In this document: piece by piece, positions 12,738-21,336 of the stretch
Layout: every line of letters begins with the position of its first letter
Numbering within the stretch: position 1 is the first letter of the stretch
Source of the DNA: a virus
DNA: 25,778 bases
Strand: one strand, 5' to 3'
Virus record (IMG/VR): IMGVR_UViG_3300009152_000181
Location: 1 to 25,778 of that record
Position numbers and translations under genes: made by a program
Notes under the pieces: model-generated
Seen by the model: only the letters and a program-made list of their open reading frames with translations
Told to the model about the DNA's origin: nothing
Database searches by the model: none

Positions 12738-12924
12738 TTAGACCCCACCATACCCCCATCCCCCTTTGTGGACAGCGACGACCCGTCTGGCCGTGAACAC
12801 TATTCCCCTCCGATTCCCAGCACTTCTGTAATACTTAATACCACTCCAATCCCACAACACCCCCCGTCAAGTCAAAACGCCCCTACCCCCATAAATTTTT
12901 ATAAAATTTAGAAATAACCGCCCA
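12738..12924. other. Non-coding, strand-biased C-rich (plus) / G-rich (minus) segment
   Basis: No credible gene is present. The plus strand is C-rich, with runs at 12743-12746, 12753-12757, 12760-12764, 12851-12853, 12860-12865, 12880-12883 and 12886-12890. The minus-strand complement has four G-runs of at least three within 12851-12890, compatible with a G-quadruplex. An AT-rich patch follows (12890-12916). Such a segment just before terS could contain a packaging start site or rightward promoter, but no clear sigma-70 promoter is visible. Confidence 0.4.
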
Positions 12925-12925
12925 T

Positions 12926-12954
12926 AAAAAAACCCCCGGCATTGCTGACGGGGG
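12926..12954 (-). terminator. Leftward intrinsic terminator between the divergent gene blocks
   Basis: On the minus strand CCCCCG (12954-12949), a 10-nt loop and CGGGGG (12938-12933) are followed by seven T (12932-12926). No minus-strand gene lies upstream, so it probably stops antisense transcription coming from the late genes, or a circular read-through, before it reaches the early region. Confidence 0.75.
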
Positions 12955-12960
12955 CTAAAA

Positions 12961-13053
12961 GACTTTGCAGTCTAGGAGAAGCAGCGGTTGCCCGCAACTT
13001 GAAATAAGTGTACACTGCAACCCAACGCGCAACAACCCTGTGTAAAAACACAG
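12961..13053. promoter_or_regulatory. Run of inverted repeats just upstream of terS
   Basis: GACT-TTGC-AGTC (12961-12972), GTTGC-CC-GCAAC (12987-12998), the 10-bp palindrome AGTGTACACT (13007-13016), a longer-range pair TTGCAGT (12965-12971) with ACTGCAA (13014-13020), and hairpin CTGTGT-AAAA-ACACAG (13038-13053). The last ends 9 bases before the terS ATG. The set could be a late-promoter leader or a terminase recognition (cos/pac) site; no promoter consensus is evident. Confidence 0.45.
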
Positions 13054-13062
13054 CTTATAAAA

Positions 13063-13671
13063 ATGTTGGAGCATTTGGTGCAGTTTTCCCCAGACGACAC
13101 CGGTCTGGAAGATTTCGTAACAATAGCTGCTGTAGATACGGCGGAACTTCTGTCGGCGCAAATTGCCACCGCGCAGTGGCTAGAAGAATTGGGCGCAACG
13201 CCTGACGAGAAGATACATACAGAAACCCAGACCCATCTGGCACGCGACGCTTTTAAGATGATCGTGTCTGACCAAGACACCGACGAACAGAAAACAAAAC
13301 TCCTGCAACTCAAAACCCCCGCCGCTGTGCGCCACATCACGGGCATGCTCACAGCGTACGACTGGGAATTTGTACAGATGGCCAAGGAACTCCGTGGGTA
13401 CACGGTGGCCAAGTTGTTTGAGGAAACGCAATCCCCCAACGCCAACATTCGCCTGAAAGCTTTAGGCTTACTGGGTAAAGTTACAGAAGTCGGGCTATTT
13501 ACCGACAAGATTGAAATCAAAAAGACCGATCTGACAGACGAAGAGATCGACCGCAAGCTCAAAGAAAAGCTGGCCAAGTTCATGGGCGTGACCGACGCTG
13601 AACCAATAGAAGACATAGAGATAAACGAAAGCCGCAATGAACCTGAACGAACTGACGCTCAGCCCGACTGA
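13063..13671 (+). CDS. terS: Terminase small subunit (202 aa)
   Basis: The first late gene, overlapping the large terminase by 35 bases. The protein is 202 aa, helical and acidic, with a C-terminal region (about 120-175) NIRLKALGLLGKVTEVGLFTD and TDLTDEEIDRKLKEKL that resembles other phage small terminases. A classical DNA-binding HTH is not obvious. Small subunits recognise the packaging site and regulate TerL. ATG 13063 lacks a ribosome-binding site; GTG 13078, preceded by GGAG at 6 bases, is an attractive alternative start. The call rests largely on position. Confidence 0.72.
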   Translation: MLEHLVQFSPDDTGLEDFVTIAAVDTAELLSAQIATAQWLEELGATPDEKIHTETQTHLARDAFKMIVSDQDTDEQKTKLLQLKTPAAVRHITGMLTAYDWEFVQMAKELRGYTVAKLFEETQSPNANIRLKALGLLGKVTEVGLFTDKIEIKKTDLTDEEIDRKLKEKLAKFMGVTDAEPIEDIEINESRNEPERTDAQPD

Positions 13672-15175
13672 AGCGCAGGCGATTCAACGCGCCCTCCCAA
13701 CGCTTTCTCTTAAAGAGAAAGTGGAATTAATGGACATGTTGGAGGAACGTGAGAAACGGTACGCGCTGGTGGCCGGGCGCACAGACATGATTAAGTTTGC
13801 CATGCACGTCTACCCCGGATTTAAAGTCGGGCCGCACCACAGGAAGCTGGCCAAGATATTTCAGGACGTGATTGCCGGTAAAAAGAAGCGCGTCATCATC
13901 AATATTGCGCCACGGATGGGTAAGTCCGAGTTCTCCAGCTATCTGTTCCCCGCGTTCTTCCTAGGTAATTTCCCTAATAAGAAGATCATCATGGGAACGC
14001 ACACCGCATCGCTGTCCGAGGACTTCGGACGCAGAGTCAGAAACTTACTGGACGATGAGCAATACCATGAACTTTTTCCTCAAACGCTTGTGGCTGACGA
14101 TCAGAAGGCTGCTGGAAAGTGGTCTACTGCTGCTGGTGGTCAGTATTATGCTGCCGGTGTTGGTGGTGCTCTGGCTGGTCGGGGAGCTGATCTTTTCGTT
14201 ATCGACGACCCGCATTCTGAGCAAGATGTTAAAGCCAATAGCCGACTCGCCTTCGACACGGCGTGGTCGTGGTTCCAGACAGGCCCACTCCAACGACTGA
14301 TGCCGGGCGGGGCGATCATTGTCATCATGACGCGCTGGGGGCCGTTGGACTTGACCGGTCGCCTAATACAGTACCAAGCCAATAACCCAGACTCACCCCA
14401 GTGGGAGATCGTGGAGCTACCGGCCATTCTGAACGAAGGTAAGGAGAACGAGAAGTCACTCTGGCCAGAGCAGTGGCCACTGGAGTCCCTCCTGAGCGCC
14501 AAGTCCTCAATGGAGCCACGGTACTGGAACGCGCAGTACATGCAGCAGCCAACCAGCGACACGGCGGCGATCATCTCCAGAAAACATTGGCGCATATGGG
14601 AACCCAAAGAACCCCCCAGTTGTGAATACATAATCCAGAGCTGGGACACGGCACACGAGACAAAGAGCACATCTGACTACAGTGCGTGCACAACGTGGGG
14701 CGTGTTCTACAACGAAGAAGAGAACAACAAGGCGCAGGTGATCCTGCTGGACGCGTTTAAGGACAGGATGGCGTTTCCTGAACTCAAGGTCTCTGCCTTC
14801 AAGCACTGGACGGAGTGGGAGCCGGATGCGTTCATTGTGGAGAAGAAAGCCGCTGGTGGCCCCCTAATCCAAGAGCTTCGGGCGATGGGCATCCCGGTGC
14901 AGGAATTTACACCCAGCCGTGGAAACGATAAGATGGTGCGTGTCAATGCCGTGGCCGACATGTTTGCATCCGGCTTGGTGTGGGCACCTGACACACGCTG
15001 GGCACGCGAAGTGATTGAAGAAGTTGCGGCCTTCCCTGTGGGGGAGAACGATGACTACGTGGACACAACCACCCAAGCACTGCTGCGCGTCAGACAAGGC
15101 GGCTTCATCAGAATCGACACCGATGAGCCGGACGAACCCCGATTTTTCAAGCGCCGCGTGGCGGCGTACTACTGA
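13637..15175 (+). CDS. terL: Terminase large subunit (512 aa)
   Basis: The DNA-packaging motor and nuclease. The ATPase domain has Walker A APRMGKSE (91-98), Walker B DLFVIDDP (185-192) and coupling motif MTRW (231-234). The C-terminal RNase H-like nuclease has acidic residues D337 (SWDTA), E402 (VEKKAAG) and D472/D473/D476 (NDDYVDTT). Length and order are normal for a complete TerL. It overlaps terS and is followed 6 bases later by the portal gene, matching the packaging module of tailed phages. Confidence 0.96.
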   Translation: MNLNELTLSPTEAQAIQRALPTLSLKEKVELMDMLEEREKRYALVAGRTDMIKFAMHVYPGFKVGPHHRKLAKIFQDVIAGKKKRVIINIAPRMGKSEFSSYLFPAFFLGNFPNKKIIMGTHTASLSEDFGRRVRNLLDDEQYHELFPQTLVADDQKAAGKWSTAAGGQYYAAGVGGALAGRGADLFVIDDPHSEQDVKANSRLAFDTAWSWFQTGPLQRLMPGGAIIVIMTRWGPLDLTGRLIQYQANNPDSPQWEIVELPAILNEGKENEKSLWPEQWPLESLLSAKSSMEPRYWNAQYMQQPTSDTAAIISRKHWRIWEPKEPPSCEYIIQSWDTAHETKSTSDYSACTTWGVFYNEEENNKAQVILLDAFKDRMAFPELKVSAFKHWTEWEPDAFIVEKKAAGGPLIQELRAMGIPVQEFTPSRGNDKMVRVNAVADMFASGLVWAPDTRWAREVIEEVAAFPVGENDDYVDTTTQALLRVRQGGFIRIDTDEPDEPRFFKRRVAAYY

Positions 15176-15181
15176 GGATAA

Positions 15182-17668
15182 ATGATGGCCACCAATATAG
15201 ATAAAGCTCTGTACCAGCAACCCCAAAGCATGGACGACCTTGCCCAAGACGAGGAGCCGATTGAAATTGAGATCATTGACCCGGAAGAGGTAAACATCCA
15301 CGCAGGGGACTTGGAGCTGAGCATCAAGCCCGGTGAAGAGGAAGACACCTTTGATGAGAACTTGGCCGACACTCTATCCGAAGATGACATCATGGAGATG
15401 GCTTCTGAGTTGGCTGGAGACATTGAGCAAGACAAGAGTTCCCGCAAGGACTGGGAACGCGCATATACAGAAGGCATCAAACTGCTGGGCTTGCAGTACG
15501 AAGAACGCACGGAGCCGTGGAACGGCGCATCTGGTGTGTTCCACCCCATGATTACAGAGGCGGTTGTCCGGTTCCAGTCAGAGACCATCACCGAGACATT
15601 CCCCGCCCAAGGGCCGGTACGTACAAAAATTCTGGGCAAAGAGACCCCCGAGAAGAAAGAAGCGTCCATCCGCGTTGAAGAAGACATGAACTACGAGCTG
15701 ACAGAAGTCATGCGCGAGTTCCGTCCCGAGCATGAGCGCATGCTGTGGAGCTTGCCAGCCACCGGCTCGGCGTTCAAGAAGGTGTACTACGACCCCAACA
15801 TTGGCCGTCAGATTTCAATATTTGTACCGGCTGAAGACATTCTGCTGCCCTACGGCACATCCGATCTGGACACCTGCTACCGCCTGACGCACGTCATGCG
15901 CAAGACAAAGAACGAGATTGTCAAACTGCAACAGGCAGGTTTTTACCGCGACATTGAGTTGCCTGACCCCAGCAAGGAACAAGACAACATCAAGAAGGCC
16001 AAGGACAAAGAAACAGGCTTCTCTGATATAAATGACGACCGCTACACACTATATGAGTCACATGTTGACTTGGTGCTCAAGGGTGATGAAGACAAGGATG
16101 ACGACGGCGAACCGACCGGCATCACGCGTCCATACGTAGTTACCCTAATCAAAGGCTCGAACGATGTTTTGGCCATCCGTAGAAACTGGGAACAGGAAGA
16201 CCCACTTGAAATTAAACGACAACACTTTGTTCACTATCAATACATCCCGGGTTTTGGAGCGTACGGCTTCGGCCTTTTCCATCTCATTGGAGGGTATGCC
16301 AAATCTGCCACGAGTCTCATGCGCCAACTTGTTGACGCAGGTACTCTCTCAAACTTGCCCGGGGGACTCAAATCCCGTGGCATGCGCATCAAAGGTGACG
16401 ACACCCCCATCGCTCCCGGAGAATGGCGTGACGTAGATATTGGTTCCGGTGCGCTGCGCGACAGTATCCTGCCCTTGCCATACAAGGAGCCAAGCCAAGT
16501 TCTGATGGGTCTGCTTGGCCAGATCGTGGAAGAAGGCCGCAGGTTTGCGGCCACTGCCGACATGAAAGTGTCGGACATGTCCGCCCAAGCACCTGTGGGC
16601 ACCACACTAGCTCTGCTGGAGCGCCAGCTTAAAGTCATGAGCGCCGTGCAAGCGCGGCTGCACTACACATTCAAACAAGAGCTGCGTCTGCTGGCCGCGA
16701 TCATCCGCGACTACACCGACCCAGACTATGACTACGATCCGATTGATGCCCCACGCAAGGCCAAGGCTGCTGACTACGACCACGTAGACATCATCCCCGT
16801 GAGCGATCCGAACGCAGCCACCATGAGTCAACGGGTGGTTCAGTACCAAGCAGTCATACAAATGGCTCAAATGGCACCGGATATTTACGACTTGCCCCAG
16901 CTTCACAGGCAGATGCTGGCGGTGCTGGGTATCAAGGATGCTGACAAGCTCGTGCCCCTGCCGGACGACCAGAAGCCAAAAGACCCTGTGTCTGAGAACA
17001 TGGCTGCGCTGCGCTTGGAGCCACTGAAGGCATTCTTCTACCAAGACCATGAGTCCCACATCAAGGTGCACATGATGGCGATGCAAGACCCCATCGTCAT
17101 GGAACTGATTGGCCAGAACCCCAAAGCTCCGCAGATTCAAGGTGCAATGATGGCGCACGTTGCCGAGCACGTTGGGTACGCATACCGTCAGAAGATTGAA
17201 CAGCAGATGGGTATGCCCCTGCCACCGGAAGACGATAAGCTGCCGCCTGAGATGGAGATTCAACTCTCCGGCATGATGGCCCAAGCTGCACAGCAAGTGC
17301 TCCAGCAAAGCCAAGCGCAGCAAGCTCAGAAGCAAGCTCAGCAACAACAGCAAGACCCGATGATCCAGATGCAGCAGCAAGAGTTGCAGATCAAGCAACA
17401 AGAACTCCAAATCAAGCAGCAGGACTTGCAACTCAAGGCGCAAGAGATGCAGGGTCGGTTGGAGCTGGACAACAAGCGGCTTCAGATTGATGCCATGAAC
17501 AAAGCCGGTCAACTGCAACAGCAGAAGTCAGCGGCAAACATCTCTGCAATGGGCAAGGCGGGGGACATAAAAACCAAGCGTGAACAAATGCAGATGACCG
17601 AGCGCCAGCAGTCCGTGCAGCGCATTCATGATCTGACCAACAAACAAAAGGAGCCGCCTAAACAATGA
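15182..17668 (+). CDS. Portal protein with Gln-rich C-terminal region (828 aa)
   Basis: A ring-forming portal through which DNA enters and leaves the head, called from its place right after terL, its size and its sequence style. The N-terminal 60 residues are acidic; GLQYEERTEPWNGASGVFHP (about 103-122) and FPAQGPVRTKIL are typical of large podovirus portals. The last about 130 residues (about 698-828) are very Gln-rich with repeated QELQIKQQ units and should form a coiled coil, as in the P22 portal barrel. GAGGATAA precedes tandem ATGs (15182, 15185); either could be used. Confidence 0.92.
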   Translation: MMATNIDKALYQQPQSMDDLAQDEEPIEIEIIDPEEVNIHAGDLELSIKPGEEEDTFDENLADTLSEDDIMEMASELAGDIEQDKSSRKDWERAYTEGIKLLGLQYEERTEPWNGASGVFHPMITEAVVRFQSETITETFPAQGPVRTKILGKETPEKKEASIRVEEDMNYELTEVMREFRPEHERMLWSLPATGSAFKKVYYDPNIGRQISIFVPAEDILLPYGTSDLDTCYRLTHVMRKTKNEIVKLQQAGFYRDIELPDPSKEQDNIKKAKDKETGFSDINDDRYTLYESHVDLVLKGDEDKDDDGEPTGITRPYVVTLIKGSNDVLAIRRNWEQEDPLEIKRQHFVHYQYIPGFGAYGFGLFHLIGGYAKSATSLMRQLVDAGTLSNLPGGLKSRGMRIKGDDTPIAPGEWRDVDIGSGALRDSILPLPYKEPSQVLMGLLGQIVEEGRRFAATADMKVSDMSAQAPVGTTLALLERQLKVMSAVQARLHYTFKQELRLLAAIIRDYTDPDYDYDPIDAPRKAKAADYDHVDIIPVSDPNAATMSQRVVQYQAVIQMAQMAPDIYDLPQLHRQMLAVLGIKDADKLVPLPDDQKPKDPVSENMAALRLEPLKAFFYQDHESHIKVHMMAMQDPIVMELIGQNPKAPQIQGAMMAHVAEHVGYAYRQKIEQQMGMPLPPEDDKLPPEMEIQLSGMMAQAAQQVLQQSQAQQAQKQAQQQQQDPMIQMQQQELQIKQQELQIKQQDLQLKAQEMQGRLELDNKRLQIDAMNKAGQLQQQKSAANISAMGKAGDIKTKREQMQMTERQQSVQRIHDLTNKQKEPPKQ

Positions 17669-17859
17669 TTTCCGAATTCGCACGCGTATTGCGCGAAAAA
17701 ATACGTACCGACATGAACAACTACGCAGATGACTGCGCTGGTGGTGGGTGTCGCACTTTTGAAGAGTATCAAAAACTTTGCGGTGTTATTCAGGGTCTAG
17801 CTATCGCAGAGCGCCATCTCCTTGACCTTGCTGAGAAAGTAGAAAAATCCGATGAGTGA
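17665..17859 (+). CDS. Small phage protein between portal and co-chaperonin (64 aa)
   Basis: MISEFARVLREKIRTDMNNY, then ADDCAGGGCRTFEEYQKLCG; helical, with four Cys residues. Proteins of nearly this sequence pattern are found after the portal gene in related phages, with no assigned function. ATGA overlap with the portal stop and an 8-base overlap with the following gene indicate coupling to virion assembly genes. Confidence 0.75.
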   Translation: MISEFARVLREKIRTDMNNYADDCAGGGCRTFEEYQKLCGVIQGLAIAERHLLDLAEKVEKSDE

Positions 17860-18286
17860 ACTCGTTCTAGAACCGGGGCAATTTGCCCTGCCTGAAATCC
17901 AACCCGTCGAAGCGCCAGCGCAAGACGCAACAGACGATGAAAAAGCCACCATGCTGCCAGAGCCGACAGGCTGGAAGTTGCTGTGTGCCGTACCCGACAT
18001 CTCCGAAAGGATTGACGGTACTGAGCTTGATCTCGTGAAAGCCACCTCCTCCATGCGCCAAGAAGAACATGCAACAACTGTTCTGTTTGTGCTCAAGGTT
18101 GGCCCAGACGCGTACAAAGACCAGACCAAGTTCCCCGCAGGAGCATGGTGCAAAAAAGGTGACTTTGTGCTCGTGCGTACATATTCCGGTACGCGCTTTA
18201 AGATTTTCGGAAAAGAGTTCCGGCTCATCAATGATGACCAAGTGGACGCTGTTGTGCAAGACCCTCGTGGGCTTACCCGCGCTTAA
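17852..18286 (+). CDS. GroES-like co-chaperonin (144 aa)
   Basis: Residues about 40-140 follow the GroES fold order: first strand GWKLLCAVP, a mobile-loop-like stretch (ERIDGTELDLVKATSSM), TTVLFVLKVGPDAYKD (equivalent to the GroES VLAVG region), PAGAWCKKGDFVLVRTYSG (VKVGD region) and the final KEFRLINDDQVDAVV. About 38 extra N-terminal residues are acidic and Pro-rich. Phage co-chaperonins such as T4 gp31 replace host GroES to let GroEL fold the major capsid protein. Placement beside portal, scaffold and capsid genes fits that role. The loop lacks a clear IVL tripeptide, so GroEL contact may differ. Confidence 0.82.
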   Translation: MSELVLEPGQFALPEIQPVEAPAQDATDDEKATMLPEPTGWKLLCAVPDISERIDGTELDLVKATSSMRQEEHATTVLFVLKVGPDAYKDQTKFPAGAWCKKGDFVLVRTYSGTRFKIFGKEFRLINDDQVDAVVQDPRGLTRA

Positions 18287-18297
18287 AAGGAGTAGAT

Positions 18298-19248
18298 ATG
18301 GCCGAATACAAGTTCCCCGACGAACTTGATGACGACAAGAATCAGAAGGTTGAAATTCAAACCGAAGATGATGTTGAAATTGAAATCGTTGACGACACAC
18401 CTGAACAGGATCGTGGTCGTCGCCCCCTTGACAAAGAGGTAGCAGACCCAACCGATGATGAGATTGAGTCATACACCCAAGGTGCCCAAAAACGCATCAA
18501 AGAGTTGACCCACGCCCGTCACGACGAACGTCGAGCCAAAGAGACCCTTTTACGGGAAAAGCAAGAGCTTGAGCGTCTTGCACAGCACTACGTCAGTGAA
18601 AACAACAAACTAAAGCAGTACGTAAGCAACGGCACAGAACAGTACGGCGCAATGGCCAAGTCTGCTGCCGAGGCTGAATTGGACAAAGCACGCCGGGATT
18701 ACAAGGCCGCACAGGAGTCTTTTGACTCTGATGCCATCCTTGCCGCCCAAGAAGCGTTGTTTGAAGCCAAAACAAAAGTGCAAAATGCGCAGAATTTTCG
18801 TCCACCCCCTTTACAGAACGAAAATTATGAGGTACAACAGCGACAACAAGCACCCGAACCGGTGCGTGCTGACGAAAAAACCTTGCGCTGGCAAGCAAAA
18901 AACCAGTGGTTTGGCACAGACGGGTTTGAAGAAGTTACCAGCTTTGCACTAGGGCTGCACCAGAAACTAGTCAACAACGGGGTCGATCCCCGCAGCGATG
19001 ATTACTTCGAGCAGATAGATGCTCGCGTGAAGTCGAAGTTCCCTGAAGTTTTCGGTGGAAGCGACGAAAGGCCTAGGTCGAGTGAGACTCCGAGGCGTCC
19101 ATCATCCGTGGTGGCCCCTGCATCACGTTCAACCGGGACAAGGAAGATACAGTTAACGCCAACACAAGCGGCGTTAATTAAAAAGTACAACCTCGACCCG
19201 AAAAAATATGTTGCAGAAGTTTTAAAATTGGAGAATCAAAATGGCTGA
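18298..19248 (+). CDS. Capsid scaffolding protein (316 aa)
   Basis: An acidic N-terminus (1-60), a long coiled coil (about 60-170, KELTHARHDERRAKETLLRE and on), a Gln/Pro linker (about 165-190) and a basic C-terminus (LTPTQAALIKKYNLDPKKY) that would contact capsid protein. This domain plan and its place two genes before the major capsid gene are typical of scaffolds. AAAAGGAGTAGAT precedes ATG 18298. No protease motif is seen. Confidence 0.82.
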   Translation: MAEYKFPDELDDDKNQKVEIQTEDDVEIEIVDDTPEQDRGRRPLDKEVADPTDDEIESYTQGAQKRIKELTHARHDERRAKETLLREKQELERLAQHYVSENNKLKQYVSNGTEQYGAMAKSAAEAELDKARRDYKAAQESFDSDAILAAQEALFEAKTKVQNAQNFRPPPLQNENYEVQQRQQAPEPVRADEKTLRWQAKNQWFGTDGFEEVTSFALGLHQKLVNNGVDPRSDDYFEQIDARVKSKFPEVFGGSDERPRSSETPRRPSSVVAPASRSTGTRKIQLTPTQAALIKKYNLDPKKYVAEVLKLENQNG

Positions 19249-19693
19249 AAACCGTAACCCTCGTGACAATGTGTCACGCGAAAAGCAAGCTCGTGCTGTA
19301 TACGTACCGCCGACTGCACTGCCCGATCCGACACCTGAACCCGGATATATCTACCGTTGGGTAGCTACACATGTCTTGGGTCAGCACGAACCGACCAACG
19401 TGTCACGCAAGTTCCGCGATGGCTGGGAGCCGGTGAAAGCAGTAGATCATCCTGAGTTAATGATTGTTGGTAGTGAAAAAACGGGTAACGTTGAAATTGG
19501 TGGCCTAATGCTTTGCAAGATGCCTTCTGATAAAGCGGATGCACGTAATGAGTACTACGACAAACAAGCTCAGAACCAGATGGAATCAGTGGACAACCAC
19601 TTCATGCGAAACAACAATCCGATAATGCCGCTGTTTGCCGAGAAAAAATCGTCAGTCAGTCGCGGAGCCGGATTTGGTTCAGGTTCTAAATAA
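19241..19693 (+). CDS. Conserved-type phage head-region protein (150 aa)
   Basis: MAENRNPRDNVSREKQARAV, then PPTALPDPTPEPGYIYRWVA and a C-terminal Gly/Ser tail. Small proteins of this type (YxYRWVxTHVLGxxxPxNVSxxxxxGWEPV) occur between scaffold and capsid genes in related phages; role unknown. It overlaps the scaffold end by 8 bases. Confidence 0.75.
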   Translation: MAENRNPRDNVSREKQARAVYVPPTALPDPTPEPGYIYRWVATHVLGQHEPTNVSRKFRDGWEPVKAVDHPELMIVGSEKTGNVEIGGLMLCKMPSDKADARNEYYDKQAQNQMESVDNHFMRNNNPIMPLFAEKKSSVSRGAGFGSGSK

Positions 19694-19708
19694 ACAAGGA
19701 GTCCTTAA

Positions 19709-20335
19709 ATGGCATCAGTAGCATCCCCTTACGGCCTAAAACCCGTAAATGAGTTGGGCGGCACACCATATGCAGGTGCGACCCGTTCTTATCTCATCGA
19801 CCCCGCAGGCACTGCCTCGAGCATTTACAACGGTTCGCCCGTGTATGTGAACTCGTCTGGCTATCTGGCTGTGGCAACCGCAACCGGCGCTGACGCGACC
19901 ACCAATGGCTTTCCTACTGGCACCGCTAATACCGGTATCGTGGGTGTGTTCGTTGGCTGTTCGTACATCAACACGCAAGGTCAAGTGATCTATGCACAGT
20001 ACTACCCCACAGGTGTTACTGGCGTAATTAACGCTTACGTTGTGGATGATCCCGGTGTTGTGTTCCAAGTCCAGTCCGCTGGTACTGTTGCACAAACTGC
20101 ATTGGGCGCAAACATATTCTTCTCAACCAGCGCTGTGGCAACAGGCAGCACATCAACAGGTAACTCTACGGCTTCTGTCGTGGTTGGTTCCTCTGCTGTG
20201 ACTACCACCGCAGCTTTCCGTGTTGTTGGGTTCGTTAATATGCAAGGCTTCTCGACTGTAGGCGATGCTTACACCGACATACTTGTCAAAATTAACCCCG
20301 GCTATCACTCATTTACCAACGCAGTTGGCCTGTAA
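19709..20335 (+). CDS. Putative head decoration/capsid-accessory protein (208 aa)
   Basis: MASVASPYGLKPVNELGGTP followed by a Gly/Ser/Thr/Val-rich beta-structured protein without charged helices. The ASPYGLKPVN opening is common to phage proteins encoded directly before the major capsid gene. A decoration (capsid-stabilising) role is inferred from composition and position. ATG is preceded by AAGGAG. Confidence 0.7.
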   Translation: MASVASPYGLKPVNELGGTPYAGATRSYLIDPAGTASSIYNGSPVYVNSSGYLAVATATGADATTNGFPTGTANTGIVGVFVGCSYINTQGQVIYAQYYPTGVTGVINAYVVDDPGVVFQVQSAGTVAQTALGANIFFSTSAVATGSTSTGNSTASVVVGSSAVTTTAAFRVVGFVNMQGFSTVGDAYTDILVKINPGYHSFTNAVGL

Positions 20336-20348
20336 GGAGTAACTCAAA

Positions 20349-21278
20349 ATGGCAATTTCACGCGCACAACTACTGAAAGAGTTGCTCCCCGGACTGAACG
20401 CATTGTTTGGTATGGAGTACGCACGCTACGGCGAAGAGCACAAAGAAATCTACGAAACAGAGAAATCTGAGCGTAGCTTTGAAGAAGAGACCAAGCTTGC
20501 TGGTTTCGGTGCCGCTCCCGTAAAGAATGAAGGTTCTGCAATTTCTTATGACAATGCGCAGGAAGCTTTCACCGCACGTTACAACCACGAAACCATTGCT
20601 CTGGGTTTCTCGATCACTGAAGAAGCGGTCGAAGATAACTTGTACGACAGCCTGTCTGCTCGTTACACCAAAGCTCTGGCCCGTGCCATGTCCTACACCA
20701 AGCAAGTCAAAGCCGCTTCCGTTATCAACAACGGTTTCAACGGTTCATACTTGGGCGGTGACGGCGTTACCTTGTTTGGTAACAACAGCTCCAGCACTCG
20801 TGTTGGCCACCCGCTGGTGAACGGCTCTGTTAACTACAACAGCCCCACCACTGGTGTTGACCTGAACGAAACCTCTTTGGAAAATGCCGTGATTCAAATC
20901 GCAGCATGGACTGATGAGCGTGGTCTGTTGATCGCCGCCAAGCCTCGCAAGATGGTTATTCCACCTTCACTGATGTTCGTTGCCAAGCGTTTGCTTGACA
21001 CTGAACTGCGTGTCTCTACTGCTGACAACGACATCAACGCGTTGAAGCAGATGGGTGCAATCCCTGAAGGCTACACCGTCAATCACTTCTTGACCGATGT
21101 CAACGGCTGGTATTTGATTACTGACGTTCCCAACGGCATGAAGCACTTTGAGCGTATGCCTCTGGCTAACTCAATGGACGGCGACTTTGATACCGGCAAC
21201 GTCCGTTACAAAGCTCGTGAGCGTTATAGCTTCGGCTGGTCTGATCCCCTCGGTATGTGGGGTTCTGCTGGCGCGTAA
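20349..21278 (+). CDS. Major capsid protein (309 aa)
   Basis: A 309-aa protein with an N-terminal helical arm (AISRAQLLKELLPGLNALFG), a P-loop/E-loop like region and a central alpha/beta core (QIAAWTDERGLLIAAKPRKM, PPSLMFVAKRLLDTELRVST, MGAIPEGYTVNHFLTD), typical of HK97-fold capsid proteins of the Mu-like type. It follows scaffold and decoration genes and is ended by the strongest terminator in the window. AAGGAG precedes the ATG. No N-terminal delta-domain cleavage site is evident. Confidence 0.92.
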   Translation: MAISRAQLLKELLPGLNALFGMEYARYGEEHKEIYETEKSERSFEEETKLAGFGAAPVKNEGSAISYDNAQEAFTARYNHETIALGFSITEEAVEDNLYDSLSARYTKALARAMSYTKQVKAASVINNGFNGSYLGGDGVTLFGNNSSSTRVGHPLVNGSVNYNSPTTGVDLNETSLENAVIQIAAWTDERGLLIAAKPRKMVIPPSLMFVAKRLLDTELRVSTADNDINALKQMGAIPEGYTVNHFLTDVNGWYLITDVPNGMKHFERMPLANSMDGDFDTGNVRYKARERYSFGWSDPLGMWGSAGA

Positions 21279-21288
21279 GCAAAAGCTG

Positions 21289-21316
21289 AAAAGGGGGCTA
21301 GCGCCCCCTTTTCTTT
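21289..21316 (+). terminator. Strong intrinsic terminator after the capsid gene
   Basis: A 10-bp stem, AAAAGGGGGC paired with GCCCCCTTTT, around TAGC (21289-21312), followed by CTTTT. The A/T ends make it usable in both directions. It splits the late region into a packaging/head transcript and a downstream transcript. Confidence 0.88.
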
Positions 21317-21336
21317 TGAGGTATATTCAAACCATT

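Noticed and set aside
12715-12743. Plus-strand TTGACA (12715-12720) as a rightward promoter
   Set aside because: At 17-18 bp spacing the -10 would be TTAGAC or TAGACC, a poor match, and the next rightward gene is over 300 bases away behind other elements.
12972-13637. 221-aa minus-strand frame opposite terS
   Set aside because: Ser-rich antisense shadow without ribosome-binding site; terS on the plus strand is supported by position and overlap with terL.
16607-17518. 303-aa minus-strand frame opposite the portal gene
   Set aside because: Its Leu-rich sequence is the antisense shadow of the Gln codons in the portal C-terminus.
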